Below, piece after piece: positions 26,672-35,732 of a DNA stretch of 64,000 bases. How positions within the stretch are numbered: position 1 is the first letter of the stretch; each line of letters starts with the position of its first letter. The notes under the pieces are model-generated. The model did not search any database and was not told the DNA's origin. It saw only the letters and a program-made list of their open reading frames with translations. Source of the DNA: Sphingobium sp. KCTC 72723. GTDB lineage: Bacteria > Pseudomonadota > Alphaproteobacteria > Sphingomonadales > Sphingomonadaceae. Location: positions 3,423,501 to 3,487,500 of the forward strand of contig NZ_CP060388.1 in assembly GCF_014280435.1 (NCBI RefSeq). The letters run 5' to 3'. Made by a program: the position numbers and the translations under genes.

Positions 26672-27802
26672 TTGCGCCTTGCACAACTTGATGCGGTCCG
26701 TGCCGCTGCGATCGGCCTTGTGATCGTCGAACATTATGGGGGAGAGGGCATCAATGCACATCTTCCTCTGGGCATGGGTTCCCTTGGGGTGGGACTGTTC
26801 TTTTGCCTGAGCGGCTATCTGATAACGTCGATCCTGCTCAAGGAATTTCGTGCAAACGCGACCGAACGTGGCAAGGTCTGGCGCGATTTTTACATGCGTC
26901 GATTTTTGCGTCTGGTACCTGCCTATTTCGCCTGGATCGCCATCCTCGTCGCATTCCGGATTGAGCCGGTAGCTTCGTCCTGGCCCTGGCATGTCTCTTA
27001 TCTTAGCAATATCTGGATTGCTATGGGAAATCCCATACTCGATTTCTGGAGCCTGGCCGTCGAGGAGCAGTTCTACCTGATCTGGCCCTTTGTCATCGCC
27101 TTTACTCCTCGTCGTCACCTTGTACCGGTCATCCTCCTGTCCACGCTGTTTCTCTCTCTTGCCTTCAAGGCCTGGATGAGTGCAATAGGCGTCTCTGCCG
27201 ATGTCATTCAGACCTTGCTTCCGAGCAACCTGTCCGAACTGGGTGCAGGATCGCTTCTGGCAGCCCTTTCCTTCCGTCGCGGCAAGCCGTTCGATCTAAG
27301 CTGGTATACGCCAGCGGTGGCCAGATATTTCGGGAGTTTATGCCTTGTCGCGCTAAGCGTTGCGGTCGCATCCTGGTACGGGTCTGGTACCAAAGGGCCG
27401 TTTCGCTATTATCTCAACGATCTGTTCTGTGCTTTGCCCATGGCCTGGGTTGTCATTCACGCGACGCTGGGTTTCAAGGGTCTTGCAGGAAAGATATTCG
27501 ATAACCCCGTGCTTCAGTATATCGGTCGGATATCCTATGGCATTTATCTGACCCACAATTTCATACCCAGGATCCTGGAATCGCAGTTTGGAACGATGCC
27601 GCGCGTTGTTCTGGGCGTCGCGTCCATTAGCCTTACCCTGGCTGTCGCTGCAGCGTCCTGGCACTTTTTCGAAAAACCGATCCTCAAATATAAGCGCTTC
27701 TTTAAGCCAAAGGAAAGCCCAGAGGCTCCAGCAACCGTGCCGAGCGCCTTCGGACCCGATGCACCTACAAACGCTGCGACGTCGCGCCCCCCCGGCGCCT
27801 GA
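26672..27802 (+). CDS. Acyltransferase 3 family membrane protein
   Basis: A 376-residue integral membrane acyltransferase expected to add acetyl or other acyl groups to EPS sugars. It has about ten hydrophobic segments, the first-helix motif AAIGLVIVEHYG with the catalytic His, RRFLRLVPAYF, and SLAVEEQFYLIWP. The start is a TTG at 26672 preceded by GGGAGAT. The C-terminal 35 residues are Pro/Ala-rich and cytoplasmic. It is followed by 291 bases without a gene. Confidence 0.9.
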   Translation: MRLAQLDAVRAAAIGLVIVEHYGGEGINAHLPLGMGSLGVGLFFCLSGYLITSILLKEFRANATERGKVWRDFYMRRFLRLVPAYFAWIAILVAFRIEPVASSWPWHVSYLSNIWIAMGNPILDFWSLAVEEQFYLIWPFVIAFTPRRHLVPVILLSTLFLSLAFKAWMSAIGVSADVIQTLLPSNLSELGAGSLLAALSFRRGKPFDLSWYTPAVARYFGSLCLVALSVAVASWYGSGTKGPFRYYLNDLFCALPMAWVVIHATLGFKGLAGKIFDNPVLQYIGRISYGIYLTHNFIPRILESQFGTMPRVVLGVASISLTLAVAAASWHFFEKPILKYKRFFKPKESPEAPATVPSAFGPDAPTNAATSRPPGA

Positions 27803-28093
27803 TACGCCTGTGCTAAGCGTAAGGGTGAACGGATCCCGCTTACATTCTCGATGGACATGCAATGGCAATATGGGGGCAAATATTTGTCCGCTTACGCCAT
27901 CCCTTGCCAATTTTCTCGATTGGATCGAAAAGTCTGCCTCCCCCTTGAGCAGACACTGGAGTACGGCGCCACATACTGTAGAAGGCGCCCGCATATTGCT
28001 GTAGATTGCCGCGCTGGAAACCGATCAGGACAAAGTTTTTTGGGTAGGCCGATACAACAAGGGCAAGCGCGCATGAAGGGGGTCGAATAAAGA
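27803..28093. other. Non-coding gap of 291 bases
   Basis: No gene, repeat or clear terminator is seen. It may hold the promoter of the phosphatase-flippase fusion gene. Confidence 0.45.
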
Positions 28094-30505
28094 ATGTTCT
28101 TTGCGCGTTTTGCAAAGCAGCGAGAAAAGCAGACGTCCGTCCATCATGTTCCTGATGGCATGCGGCTTTACGCGATCGGCGACCTCCACGGTCAACGCGA
28201 TTTGCTCACCCGCCTCATGGCCGTGATCGAAGCGGACAACGCAGCGCGCAGTTCGGCCAGTGTGCAGATGATATTCCTGGGTGATTTCATCGACCGGGGT
28301 GCCCATTCAGCGGATCTTGTCAAGATTTTTTCCAAGGCCGCCCCTCTCGATAATCTCGTGTTTCTGCGCGGCAACCACGAACAGATTTTAATCGATGTTC
28401 TCGAGGGCGATATCGATGCCGCCATGCTGTGGCCCAAGATCGGCGGCATTGCTACGCTTGAAAGCTTTGGGGTCGATGTAAACGCCCAGGACCTTACAGA
28501 TCCGCACGAGATGATCGCATGCGCACGCAGCGCCATACCGGAACGGGTCCAGACATGGCTCAAGGAGCTGCCATTCTCTCATGCGGTCGGCAATTATTAT
28601 TTCGTTCATGCCGGAATTCGGCCCGGTAAGAAGCTGAGCTCCCAAGACCCTTATGATCAGCTCTGGATTCGGAAAGAGTTTACCCAAAGCAAGCGGCGTC
28701 ATGGGGCTATTGTGGTCCATGGACATACGGTGAATGCACAAGGGGCCATCGTCTCCCCCAATCGCGTTGCGATAGATACCGGTGCCTACAAGACCGGGCG
28801 CCTGTCAGCTGTCATGCTTGAAGGGAACGCGCAGGTCATTTTGGAAGTTCATGCCCCTGAGTTGATCTCCCGAAGGGCGCAAGAGGGTGTCGCGAACAAG
28901 ACATCGGCTTCGACAGGATCGGCATCGAACCCAGACGGTCCAGTATCGGACAGTAAAACGGTGAGCCCACCTGACCCTTCCTTGCCCACCAAAACCGATA
29001 AGACAGACGCCACGGCCGCCGTAAAATCCCGGCTCGCTGGCGCATCGATCTGGTCGATCATTTCTGCGGCCGCGACGCAACTGTCGACTTTCGCGATTTT
29101 CGTCATCCTTGCCCGTTTGCTTCAGCCGTCGGATTTCGGGATGGTCGCCTTTGCTGCGATTTTCATCGACCTGAGCCGAAGCGTGGTCCTGGGGGGCATC
29201 CCCGAAGCATTGATTCAGCGCACACGGTGGGAGGACGATGTGGCGCTTACTGCCTTTTGGATCAATGTATTTTCCGCCCTTGGCTTCGTCGTCCTGATCT
29301 CTGGGATGTGCCTGGCCGCCTTGGCTTGGGGACTGGGGCAATTGACCGCTCTTGTGGTCATTGCGCTTTCAGGATCTTTGGTCGTCGACGCCCTTCGTGC
29401 GGTCCAGGAAGCACGATTGCGAAGGGATTTTGCCTATCGCGCTCTTGCAGCAAGAACGGTTGGTGCAACTGTTCTAGGTGGTGCCATCGGTGTCGCGTGC
29501 GCACTTGCTGGACTGGGCGTCTGGGCGCTCGTCATCAATCGCCTGGCTGTATCGGTGTTCCAGACCGCCATTATCTGGAATGCCGTACCCTTTGTTCCCC
29601 GGCTCAGGATGGTGCGCGCCGAGGTGCGCCCTTTGATGGCTTATGGTACGCATGTCCTGACCAGCCGACTGGTAGGACAGATGAACGGCCGCCTCCCTGA
29701 ATTCATAATCGGTTTAACCGCCGGAGCGGCAGCGCTCGGCATGTATCGCGTCGGCTCGCGAAGCCTCAATTTCCTCGTGCAAACGCTTATCAACCCGATA
29801 CAGAGTACCGCTTTGTCCGCCTTTTCCCGCCTGGAGAGCAAAGACGCGGCCGGACGCGCTTATTCCCGGTTCACGCAGCTTTGCGGCGCATTCACCTTCC
29901 CGGCCTTTTTGGGTGCGGCGGTGATATCGGAAGACTTCATTGACGTTTTTTTCGGCGAGAAGTGGCACGCAAGCGCTCTCATCATGACTATACTGGCTTT
30001 TGCCGTCGTCTCGTCTACGCTGTTGCAGTTTTTTCAGCCGGCCATGCAAGGCATTGGCCGACCAAAGGCGGGGATTTCTACCGAGCTCGTGAAATTAGCC
30101 AGCGGCGCTGTCATCGTAGGCGGCCTTTCGTTTTTCGGTGCCGCCGCTGCAGCCGCAGGAGATACCATACGCCGCTATGTGACACTCCCGGAATCGTTTC
30201 GCATGTTGAAACGCGAGCTTGGGCTGACATCCGACCGGCTTATAAAAGGCATCTCGCCGCCCTTGCTATGCGCGATAGCGATGGCGGGGGTTCTGCTTAT
30301 CGGCAAGCTGACGGTCCTGGCAGATTTTTCGCCCCCGCTGCGCCTCGCAGTACTGCTCGCAACAGGCGCCATTTTGTATCCCGTTACTATGCTTGTGTTT
30401 GCCCGTGGCTTTTTACGCGACATATTGCAGAGCGTTGAAAGCGCATTTCCACCCTTTCTCACTAAGCGCATTCGCTGGCTGGTAGGCCCCGGAAAAACGC
30501 GCTAA
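28094..30505 (+). CDS. Fusion: PPP-type protein phosphatase + Wzx-type polysaccharide flippase
   Basis: A single uninterrupted 803-codon frame. Residues 1-253 are a complete calcineurin-like PPP serine/threonine phosphatase with all metal-binding motifs: GDLHG (29-33), GDFIDRG (63-69), GNHE (93-96), VHAG (171-174) and HGH (209-211). Residues 254-312 form a Ser/Thr/Pro/Asp/Lys-rich linker. Residues 313-803 are a polytopic flippase (polysaccharide synthase family) opening with TQLSTFAIFVILARLLQPSD. No Met and no ribosome-binding site precede the flippase part, so separate translation is unlikely. A stand-alone phosphatase, PssZ, is known to affect rhizobial EPS synthesis; covalent linkage to the flippase would couple dephosphorylation to repeat-unit translocation (inference). 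The catalytic motifs look intact. Confidence 0.9.
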   Translation: MFFARFAKQREKQTSVHHVPDGMRLYAIGDLHGQRDLLTRLMAVIEADNAARSSASVQMIFLGDFIDRGAHSADLVKIFSKAAPLDNLVFLRGNHEQILIDVLEGDIDAAMLWPKIGGIATLESFGVDVNAQDLTDPHEMIACARSAIPERVQTWLKELPFSHAVGNYYFVHAGIRPGKKLSSQDPYDQLWIRKEFTQSKRRHGAIVVHGHTVNAQGAIVSPNRVAIDTGAYKTGRLSAVMLEGNAQVILEVHAPELISRRAQEGVANKTSASTGSASNPDGPVSDSKTVSPPDPSLPTKTDKTDATAAVKSRLAGASIWSIISAAATQLSTFAIFVILARLLQPSDFGMVAFAAIFIDLSRSVVLGGIPEALIQRTRWEDDVALTAFWINVFSALGFVVLISGMCLAALAWGLGQLTALVVIALSGSLVVDALRAVQEARLRRDFAYRALAARTVGATVLGGAIGVACALAGLGVWALVINRLAVSVFQTAIIWNAVPFVPRLRMVRAEVRPLMAYGTHVLTSRLVGQMNGRLPEFIIGLTAGAAALGMYRVGSRSLNFLVQTLINPIQSTALSAFSRLESKDAAGRAYSRFTQLCGAFTFPAFLGAAVISEDFIDVFFGEKWHASALIMTILAFAVVSSTLLQFFQPAMQGIGRPKAGISTELVKLASGAVIVGGLSFFGAAAAAAGDTIRRYVTLPESFRMLKRELGLTSDRLIKGISPPLLCAIAMAGVLLIGKLTVLADFSPPLRLAVLLATGAILYPVTMLVFARGFLRDILQSVESAFPPFLTKRIRWLVGPGKTR

Positions 30506-30575
30506 GCACATATGGGAATACAGTAGCAGCGGTCGGGCGCTGCGCCTGGCACGCGCCACTTTTGGGGTTTTACAT

Positions 30576-31961
30576 ATGCGATTGACGAGGAGCGGCGTCC
30601 TGGGCGCTGCAGAATATATATTCTTCATCGTCGCCATGTTGCTCATTTCCGATGCGTTGACGCCTCTTTTGTATCCGCCCAGCGGGGAAGAACTTGGCCT
30701 TGGCGACAGCAACACCAATCGCCTCTTTCTAGCGATCGTCATTTATCTTCTGGCAACGGTTCTGCTTTTCCCCCGCATCAGGGCGGCGCTCACTCTACTA
30801 ACCCGGCGACCCGAAGTGCTGCTTCTGGTGCTGCTTCCCCTTTGCTCCGTCCTGTGGAGCGCCGATCCCGGTCCGGTAATGCGCAGGGCTACCGCGCATA
30901 TGCTTACAGTCGTGTTCTGCCTGTATATTGTGACCCGCTACACCCCCGAAGAGTTTTTCGAACGCCTGTTGATATCTTTCTGGATCGGCATGGTTGCCAG
31001 CATCCTGGTAGGCCTTTTTCTTCCCCAGATCGGCGTCACGCAAGGTTCGGTAAACAGCGGCGCCTGGATGGGAGTCTATGGCCACAAGGCCATCGCCGGG
31101 CGCATGTGCGCTGTCTCGCTGTTCGTCGCGCTACTCTATAGCCCGCACGCAAAGTGGCTGCATGTGGTCAGGATCAGCACCATCCTGTGTACGCTTGCGC
31201 TCTGCGCGTTGACCCAATCGCGCGCGAGCTGGTTGCTGGTCCTATTGGGCGGCGGCGGCGCTCTTCTGGTTCAGTTCCTGCGCATCGAGCGCTTATCGAC
31301 AGGCATGCGCATTGCCATAACAACTGCAATTCTGGTGGCAATGGCGGTCATCGGAACGGCGACCTTCGATGATCTGCTACTGTCAATGGGTCGCGATGCG
31401 ACGATGTCGGGGCGGACCAAATTGTGGGAATCCGCGATTTTGGTAGCGTCCGACAGCCATCCCTGGTTTGGCGCGGGGTATCGCGATTTCTGGCTTGGCC
31501 CAGCTGTTCAGGATGTCGCACGGTATCTTTCGAGTTGGGCGCGGATGCCGGCACATGGTCACAATGGCTATCTGGATACCTGGCTCGAGCTGGGCTGGTT
31601 TGGCCTTGCCATACTGGCGTTCTTTCTGGTGCGTACCATATTGGCGGTCTTATCCGCGTCGATACAGCAACCAAAATCGAATATATGGCCGGTTTTTGCT
31701 GTCTGCTGTTTTATCTTCATTGTGAACAATGTCTCGGCGACGGTAGCGCTTCGGCATACCGATGCGGCCTGGGTTCTTATCCTTCTGGCATCCTTCTATA
31801 CAGCACGCACGCGTCTGGAACTGGACCATGATCGGTCGGACGCGACAAGGCAGGCAAGCCTTGCGCAGACGAAGAAGACCTCTCCTCCTCCTCCTCCTCC
31901 GACGCCGCTCAGACCGGCGCGACCGGAGCACGCGCTTGGCGGAGCGCCAGCCAGCGCGTGA
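30576..31961 (+). CDS. O-antigen ligase/Wzy-type EPS polymerase
   Basis: A 461-residue inner-membrane protein with about ten to twelve hydrophobic segments. The large periplasmic loop contains MSGRTKLWESAILVASDSHP, GAGYRDFW and HGHNGYLDTWLELGWFG, typical of the Wzy_C/O-antigen-ligase family. In this setting it most likely polymerises flipped repeat units. The C-terminal 50 residues carry a run of six prolines and are probably cytoplasmic. It lies 70 bases after the phosphatase-flippase gene. Confidence 0.88.
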   Translation: MRLTRSGVLGAAEYIFFIVAMLLISDALTPLLYPPSGEELGLGDSNTNRLFLAIVIYLLATVLLFPRIRAALTLLTRRPEVLLLVLLPLCSVLWSADPGPVMRRATAHMLTVVFCLYIVTRYTPEEFFERLLISFWIGMVASILVGLFLPQIGVTQGSVNSGAWMGVYGHKAIAGRMCAVSLFVALLYSPHAKWLHVVRISTILCTLALCALTQSRASWLLVLLGGGGALLVQFLRIERLSTGMRIAITTAILVAMAVIGTATFDDLLLSMGRDATMSGRTKLWESAILVASDSHPWFGAGYRDFWLGPAVQDVARYLSSWARMPAHGHNGYLDTWLELGWFGLAILAFFLVRTILAVLSASIQQPKSNIWPVFAVCCFIFIVNNVSATVALRHTDAAWVLILLASFYTARTRLELDHDRSDATRQASLAQTKKTSPPPPPPTPLRPARPEHALGGAPASA

Positions 31962-32009
31962 GGCGCCTTGGGCAGCGCCTTACAGGACATTTTCGCTGGC
32001 GTCCGCAAA

Positions 32010-32150
32010 TCGCTGTTCAAGATCGGGTCGTGCTGTACGAATGGTAACCGTCCGATTGTTCTTGCTCTTACCCACAACCGCCTCGTTGCCGACACCCTTG
32101 AGCGAGAATGGAATGATAAGCTGGGCACCTCCATCAACCCGATAATCTGA
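32010..32150 (+). pseudogene. Possible serine recombinase remnant
   Basis: The frame contains PIVLALTHNRLVADTLEREW followed by NDKL, which resembles the helical region after the zinc ribbon of large serine recombinases. It then runs into unrelated codons and a stop. Too short to be sure. Confidence 0.35.
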
Positions 32151-32284
32151 GCGCGCTTATGCGTGCGGCGTCGAATTTGGCGTGATTACGAGCCGCGCAG
32201 GGATCCATTCCGCCAGTTTTCAGTCCTTCTCCTGGATTCTGGGCGCAGCTATCCCATCGCTGCCCGTCGTTCGTGGAAGACTAG

Positions 32285-32676
32285 GCGGTGCACGGCCAGG
32301 CGTCCAGCACGTGCGCAGCGTGATGACGAGATCAGGGAGCAGATAAAGCGGGTCCATGAGGCCAGCTTCGGTCTCTATGGCGCACGCAAGGTCTGGCACC
32401 AGATGCGGCGTGAAGGCATCATGGTGGCGAAATGCACGGTGGAACGATTAATGCGCGCCATGGGGCTGGCAGGCGTCCATCGTGGGAAGAAGACGATCAC
32501 CACCATCAGCAACCCGAAGGCGCCGTGTCCGCTGGACAAGGTCAATCGGGCATTTCGCGTCAGCCGGCCAAACGCCCTGTGGGTCGTCGATTTCACCTAC
32601 GTGCATACTTGGGCAGGCTTCGTCTATGTCGCCTTCGTGATTGATGCTTTTGCCCGGCGGATTGTCGGATGGAAGG
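32285..32676 (+). pseudogene. IS3 OrfB fragment (5' half of core)
   Basis: The frame ARRPARAQRDDEIREQIKRV runs to AFVIDAFARRIVGWKV and is identical in sequence to the IS3 copy at 38835-39599. It breaks at about 32677. The matching 3' tail lies at 33290-33390, so about 610 bases of other mobile-element material separates the halves and the middle of the gene is deleted. Confidence 0.85.
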
Positions 32677-32682
32677 TCGGCG

Positions 32683-32765
32683 TCGATCACCACGGCCAGG
32701 ATCATCTGGGCAAGCTCGGGCCGGTGGTCCTTGCCCGCGCGCGACTCGTTCGACGACATACATGG
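32683..32765 (-). pseudogene. IS1634-type transposase scrap
   Basis: On the minus strand a short frame reads SRAGKDHRPELAQMILAVVI followed by DAD, matching the DDE-containing region of IS1634-like transposases. Both ends are cut. A C-terminal piece of a related transposase lies at 57374-57719. Confidence 0.55.
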
Positions 32766-32879
32766 GCAGGTTGTTACTGCCTGCACCCGTAAAAATAAAC
32801 CAAGCCGCCAGCCACAGGCAAAATGTTGTTAGCACACCCGATTTTGTCACCAAATCCACGCCCAGCAATATCAGATACT

Positions 32880-32935
32880 TACCAGCTCACGTTCTCTGCG
32901 TGTTCCGCTGGCACTGTTCAACTTGGGCCATGCGG
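32880..32935. repeat. Shared transposon end, second copy at 56935-56990
   Basis: cacgttctctgcgtgttccg and ctggcactgttcaacttggg (about 45 contiguous bases) occur here and, inverted, at about 56941-56987. A related inverted version (cccaacttgaacagtgcttt) lies at 57265-57284. This appears to be the terminal repeat of a further IS. Confidence 0.55.
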
Positions 32936-32983
32936 CAAGTTGAGCCGGATACGCTGTGACCTGAAGGCAGCTATGGATGCTCC

Positions 32984-33268
32984 ATGAAAGACGACGAAAT
33001 CATTCTACGCATCGAAACGTTTGACGCAGCCAACGGCGGTGGCGTGGGCTGGTACGAGGACAAAGGCGCTTACCATCTCTATCTGCTGGAAACCGACGCG
33101 CCGATCGCCCGCCTCAAGCCTGTCGGCACGCGCGACGAAGTCAGGCTCGGCTACTGGTCACACCGGCGAAAATGGGAAGATATTGACGATATGGGCGGAT
33201 GCGTCTTGCCACTCGATCAGGCCCTCGACCACATCGCTGAAAACAGCATCTTCTGGACTTGGACCTGA
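32984..33268 (+). CDS. Small hypothetical protein linked to an IS end
   Basis: A 94-residue acidic protein (MKDDEIILRIETFDAANGGG to DHIAENSIFWTWT) of no family I recognise. It has GAAGG upstream of its ATG and is followed within 10 bases by the cgtacaaagtcgagct IS end. The last 50 residues recur, fused to an IS66 TnpC fragment, at 49970-50119, so it travels with a mobile element as cargo. Confidence 0.6.
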   Translation: MKDDEIILRIETFDAANGGGVGWYEDKGAYHLYLLETDAPIARLKPVGTRDEVRLGYWSHRRKWEDIDDMGGCVLPLDQALDHIAENSIFWTWT

Positions 33269-33275
33269 CCAAAAA

Positions 33276-33291
33276 CGTACAAAGTCGAGCT
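33276..33291. repeat. IS end cgtacaaagtcgagct, copy 2
   Basis: Same 16 bases as at 8434-8449 and about 50128-50143. Here it directly abuts the 3' tail of the IS3 element. Confidence 0.55.
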
Positions 33292-33390
33292 GAGGCCGAA
33301 GACAATTACTATGCAGCCCTCGAGAACCTCGATATGGCTGCATAGCCAAATGAAAACTGCCTCCTGAAAACCCGGGGCGCTTCAGGTCGA
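33290..33390 (+). pseudogene. IS3 OrfB 3' tail and right terminal repeat
   Basis: The frame EAEDNYYAALENLDMAA-stop and the terminal repeat (aaacccggggcgcttca) match the end of the IS3 copy at 38799-38885 exactly. It is the other half of the fragment at 32285-32676. Confidence 0.85.
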
Positions 33391-33521
33391 CCGATAAGGC
33401 CCGCACGCCTTCATCAGAAGGGCGTTACAGAGATATTCGGCGCCGTGCGCTGGCCTCTGGCGTTCGCCAGTGCCACCTGCTATCGAGTACGCTAGGGAAT
33501 GAACAGAGGGAGTATCGGGGC

Positions 33522-34109
33522 GTGATCAAACGGAATACGGCATGGATGCATAGTTTAGCGAGCCTTGCAGTAACTGCATCGTTACTAAGCGCTTGTGCCA
33601 CATCTTCAACACCGCCTCTCTCTGCCGATGCTATGGCATCCCGTCCTTCCGGGGAATATAAGCTGGGCTTGGGGGACAAGCTTCGCGTCAACGTCTATGG
33701 TGAGCGTGACCTGTCGGGTGAGTATCAGGTCTCCGGTGGCGGCGTCCTAACGATGCCGCTGATTGGCGACGTACCGGCAGTAGGTCTGACAGCCCGCGAA
33801 ATCGAACAAGCGCTTGTGAACCGCTACAAAAGCGGCATTCTGGTGAATCCCAGCATTTCTGTCGAAGTCTATTCCTTCAGACCTTTTTTCGTGCTTGGCG
33901 AAGTTGAGCGGCCTGGTAGCTACCCGACGCTGGAAGGCATAACCCTGCTGGGCGCAATTGCGACGTCAGGCGGGTATACCTATCGCGCAAACACCAAAAA
34001 GGTGTTTCTGCGCAGGGCCGACGACAAGACAGAGTATGAAGTCGACCCGACCCAACCGATCAAGGTAGCCCCTGGCGACGTGATACGCGTCGGCGAACGT
34101 CATTTTTGA
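33522..34109 (+). CDS. Wza/GumB-like polysaccharide export lipoprotein
   Basis: A 195-residue outer-membrane auxiliary protein forming the EPS export channel. It has a signal peptide with lipobox LLSACA (Cys near residue 27), a Poly_export domain (YKLGLGDKLRVNVYGERDLS, then MPLIGDVPAVGLTAREIEQAL) and one SLBB-type domain (FFVLGEVERPGSYPTLEG). It starts with GTG and a GAGGGAG motif upstream. It is short compared with Wza, similar to GumB-type proteins. It heads the plus-strand export operon, 13 bases before the next gene. Confidence 0.9.
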   Translation: MIKRNTAWMHSLASLAVTASLLSACATSSTPPLSADAMASRPSGEYKLGLGDKLRVNVYGERDLSGEYQVSGGGVLTMPLIGDVPAVGLTAREIEQALVNRYKSGILVNPSISVEVYSFRPFFVLGEVERPGSYPTLEGITLLGAIATSGGYTYRANTKKVFLRRADDKTEYEVDPTQPIKVAPGDVIRVGERHF

Positions 34110-34122
34110 TCGGCGCCGATAC

Positions 34123-35544
34123 ATGACGCGCCTTGCTCACCTCCATGGCCTTCGCGCGAGCGTTGCTGCCATGGCTTTCGCTGCCTGCACGGCTGTGCCG
34201 GCCCATGCCCAGGACACCGCAGTTGTAACGGACCAGTCCCAAGCGCAGAATACGCTGCCCGGGAGCAATGTCCCGGAGATCCGTGACGATCCCTATTTGC
34301 GACTGCGCGGCGACACGACGCGCGAAGACCCCGTTTTGAACCGTGTCCGCCGCACCAGTCGCATGGTTGAAAATACCGACAAGGGTGTGCCGGTTCTCGA
34401 TCGTCAACGGCGGTTTTACGATCCGGTCGGAGTAGCTCTAGGCTCCTTCATCCTGTTTCCAGCGATCACGGCCACCTCAAATTACACCAACAACGTTTTC
34501 AGGCAGTCCAACGAGCGATCGGACGGCTATCTGTCCACACGAGCCGAAAGCGTTCTGCGCTCCAATTGGTCGAGGCATGCCTTGACTGTCGATGGGTTTG
34601 TACAGAAGGATCTGCACGCCGAATATACGACCGAGAATAATTTTACCTATCGTGCGCGAGCAACCGGCAGGACTGATATTCTGGGCAGCGATTCGATCAA
34701 CATGCAGTTGCTGCATGAACGTGTCGTGCAGGATCGTGGTGGCACCGGCGATATCATTGTAACGCGCAAGCCTATTCGGCATGATCACACGCTTGCGGAA
34801 CTGGGCGCAAAGATCGGCGGCCGTGGGCGTTTTATCGGCAAGGCTGTCGTCCGCTACAGCAATAATTCCTATAGCAACAGCGTATCTCCCGAAGGCCTGC
34901 CTCTCGTTCAACGTTTCCGGGACAATGAAGAATATGGAATTACCGGTCAGTTGGGCTATCAGCTCGCGGCCTCACGGTCTCTTTTCATATCGCTCGGTCA
35001 GAATATGCGGCGGTTCTCTGTTGATCTTGGTGCTAGCCGTGATGTCGATACGCTCGAAATACTCGGAGGAATAGAAGGCGATGTGACCCCCGTCATTCAG
35101 GGCCGATTTGGTGTCGGCTATTTGCGTGCAAAGTTTGTTAGCGCCAACTTCAACAGCCAGGGTGGCTATGGCATCGATGCGCAATTGGATTTTCTGGTGA
35201 CCGAACTCACAACGGTGAACTTTACGGCCCGTCGCTCGCTCAGAAATGTCGCAGGCGTCAATTCCTCGGCAGCGTTCACGACGATCTTTAAAATAGGTAT
35301 TGACCATGAACTTTTACGCAATGTGATTATCTCGCCGTCCATCGCCTATGAGACGGCCAACTACACCGACAGCGATCGGTCAGCAAAACTGTTCAATGGC
35401 AACCTTGGAGCGCGCTGGTTTATAAGCCCGCGGTTCCGGGCCAATGCTTCTGCCGAGTTTCGCAAGCGGAATGCTGACGGGTTCGCAGCCAATCGGGACT
35501 TTTCTTCCATAGATCTCGCTGCCGGTCTCACATGGCAGCTTTAA
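34123..35544 (+). CDS. Outer-membrane beta-barrel protein (BBP2_2-type)
   Basis: A 473-residue protein with a cleavable signal peptide (AAMAFAACTAVPAHAQ, cleavage near residue 29), then a linker and a barrel of alternating strands, starting FYDPVGVALGSFILFPAITA and ending FSSIDLAAGLTWQL. The terminal aromatic/hydrophobic residue is typical of outer-membrane barrels. Homologues lie next to Wza-type genes in EPS clusters of alphaproteobacteria and are presumed to aid EPS passage. Confidence 0.82.
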   Translation: MTRLAHLHGLRASVAAMAFAACTAVPAHAQDTAVVTDQSQAQNTLPGSNVPEIRDDPYLRLRGDTTREDPVLNRVRRTSRMVENTDKGVPVLDRQRRFYDPVGVALGSFILFPAITATSNYTNNVFRQSNERSDGYLSTRAESVLRSNWSRHALTVDGFVQKDLHAEYTTENNFTYRARATGRTDILGSDSINMQLLHERVVQDRGGTGDIIVTRKPIRHDHTLAELGAKIGGRGRFIGKAVVRYSNNSYSNSVSPEGLPLVQRFRDNEEYGITGQLGYQLAASRSLFISLGQNMRRFSVDLGASRDVDTLEILGGIEGDVTPVIQGRFGVGYLRAKFVSANFNSQGGYGIDAQLDFLVTELTTVNFTARRSLRNVAGVNSSAAFTTIFKIGIDHELLRNVIISPSIAYETANYTDSDRSAKLFNGNLGARWFISPRFRANASAEFRKRNADGFAANRDFSSIDLAAGLTWQL

Positions 35545-35732
35545 ATAGCCGATAGACGCAAGATCATTTTGATACAGCAGCGCAATATCCTCAAGCGGCC
35601 ATCGGCCAATCGGGGTGGTGCGTTTCTGTTCGCATGGCCGGGCGTTGAAGCATGCCTGCATTTATGAAATAGTCGTACCCATGTGCACATGATCACGGCT
35701 GTGTACGAAAATAAACGGATAAGGCTGCATAA

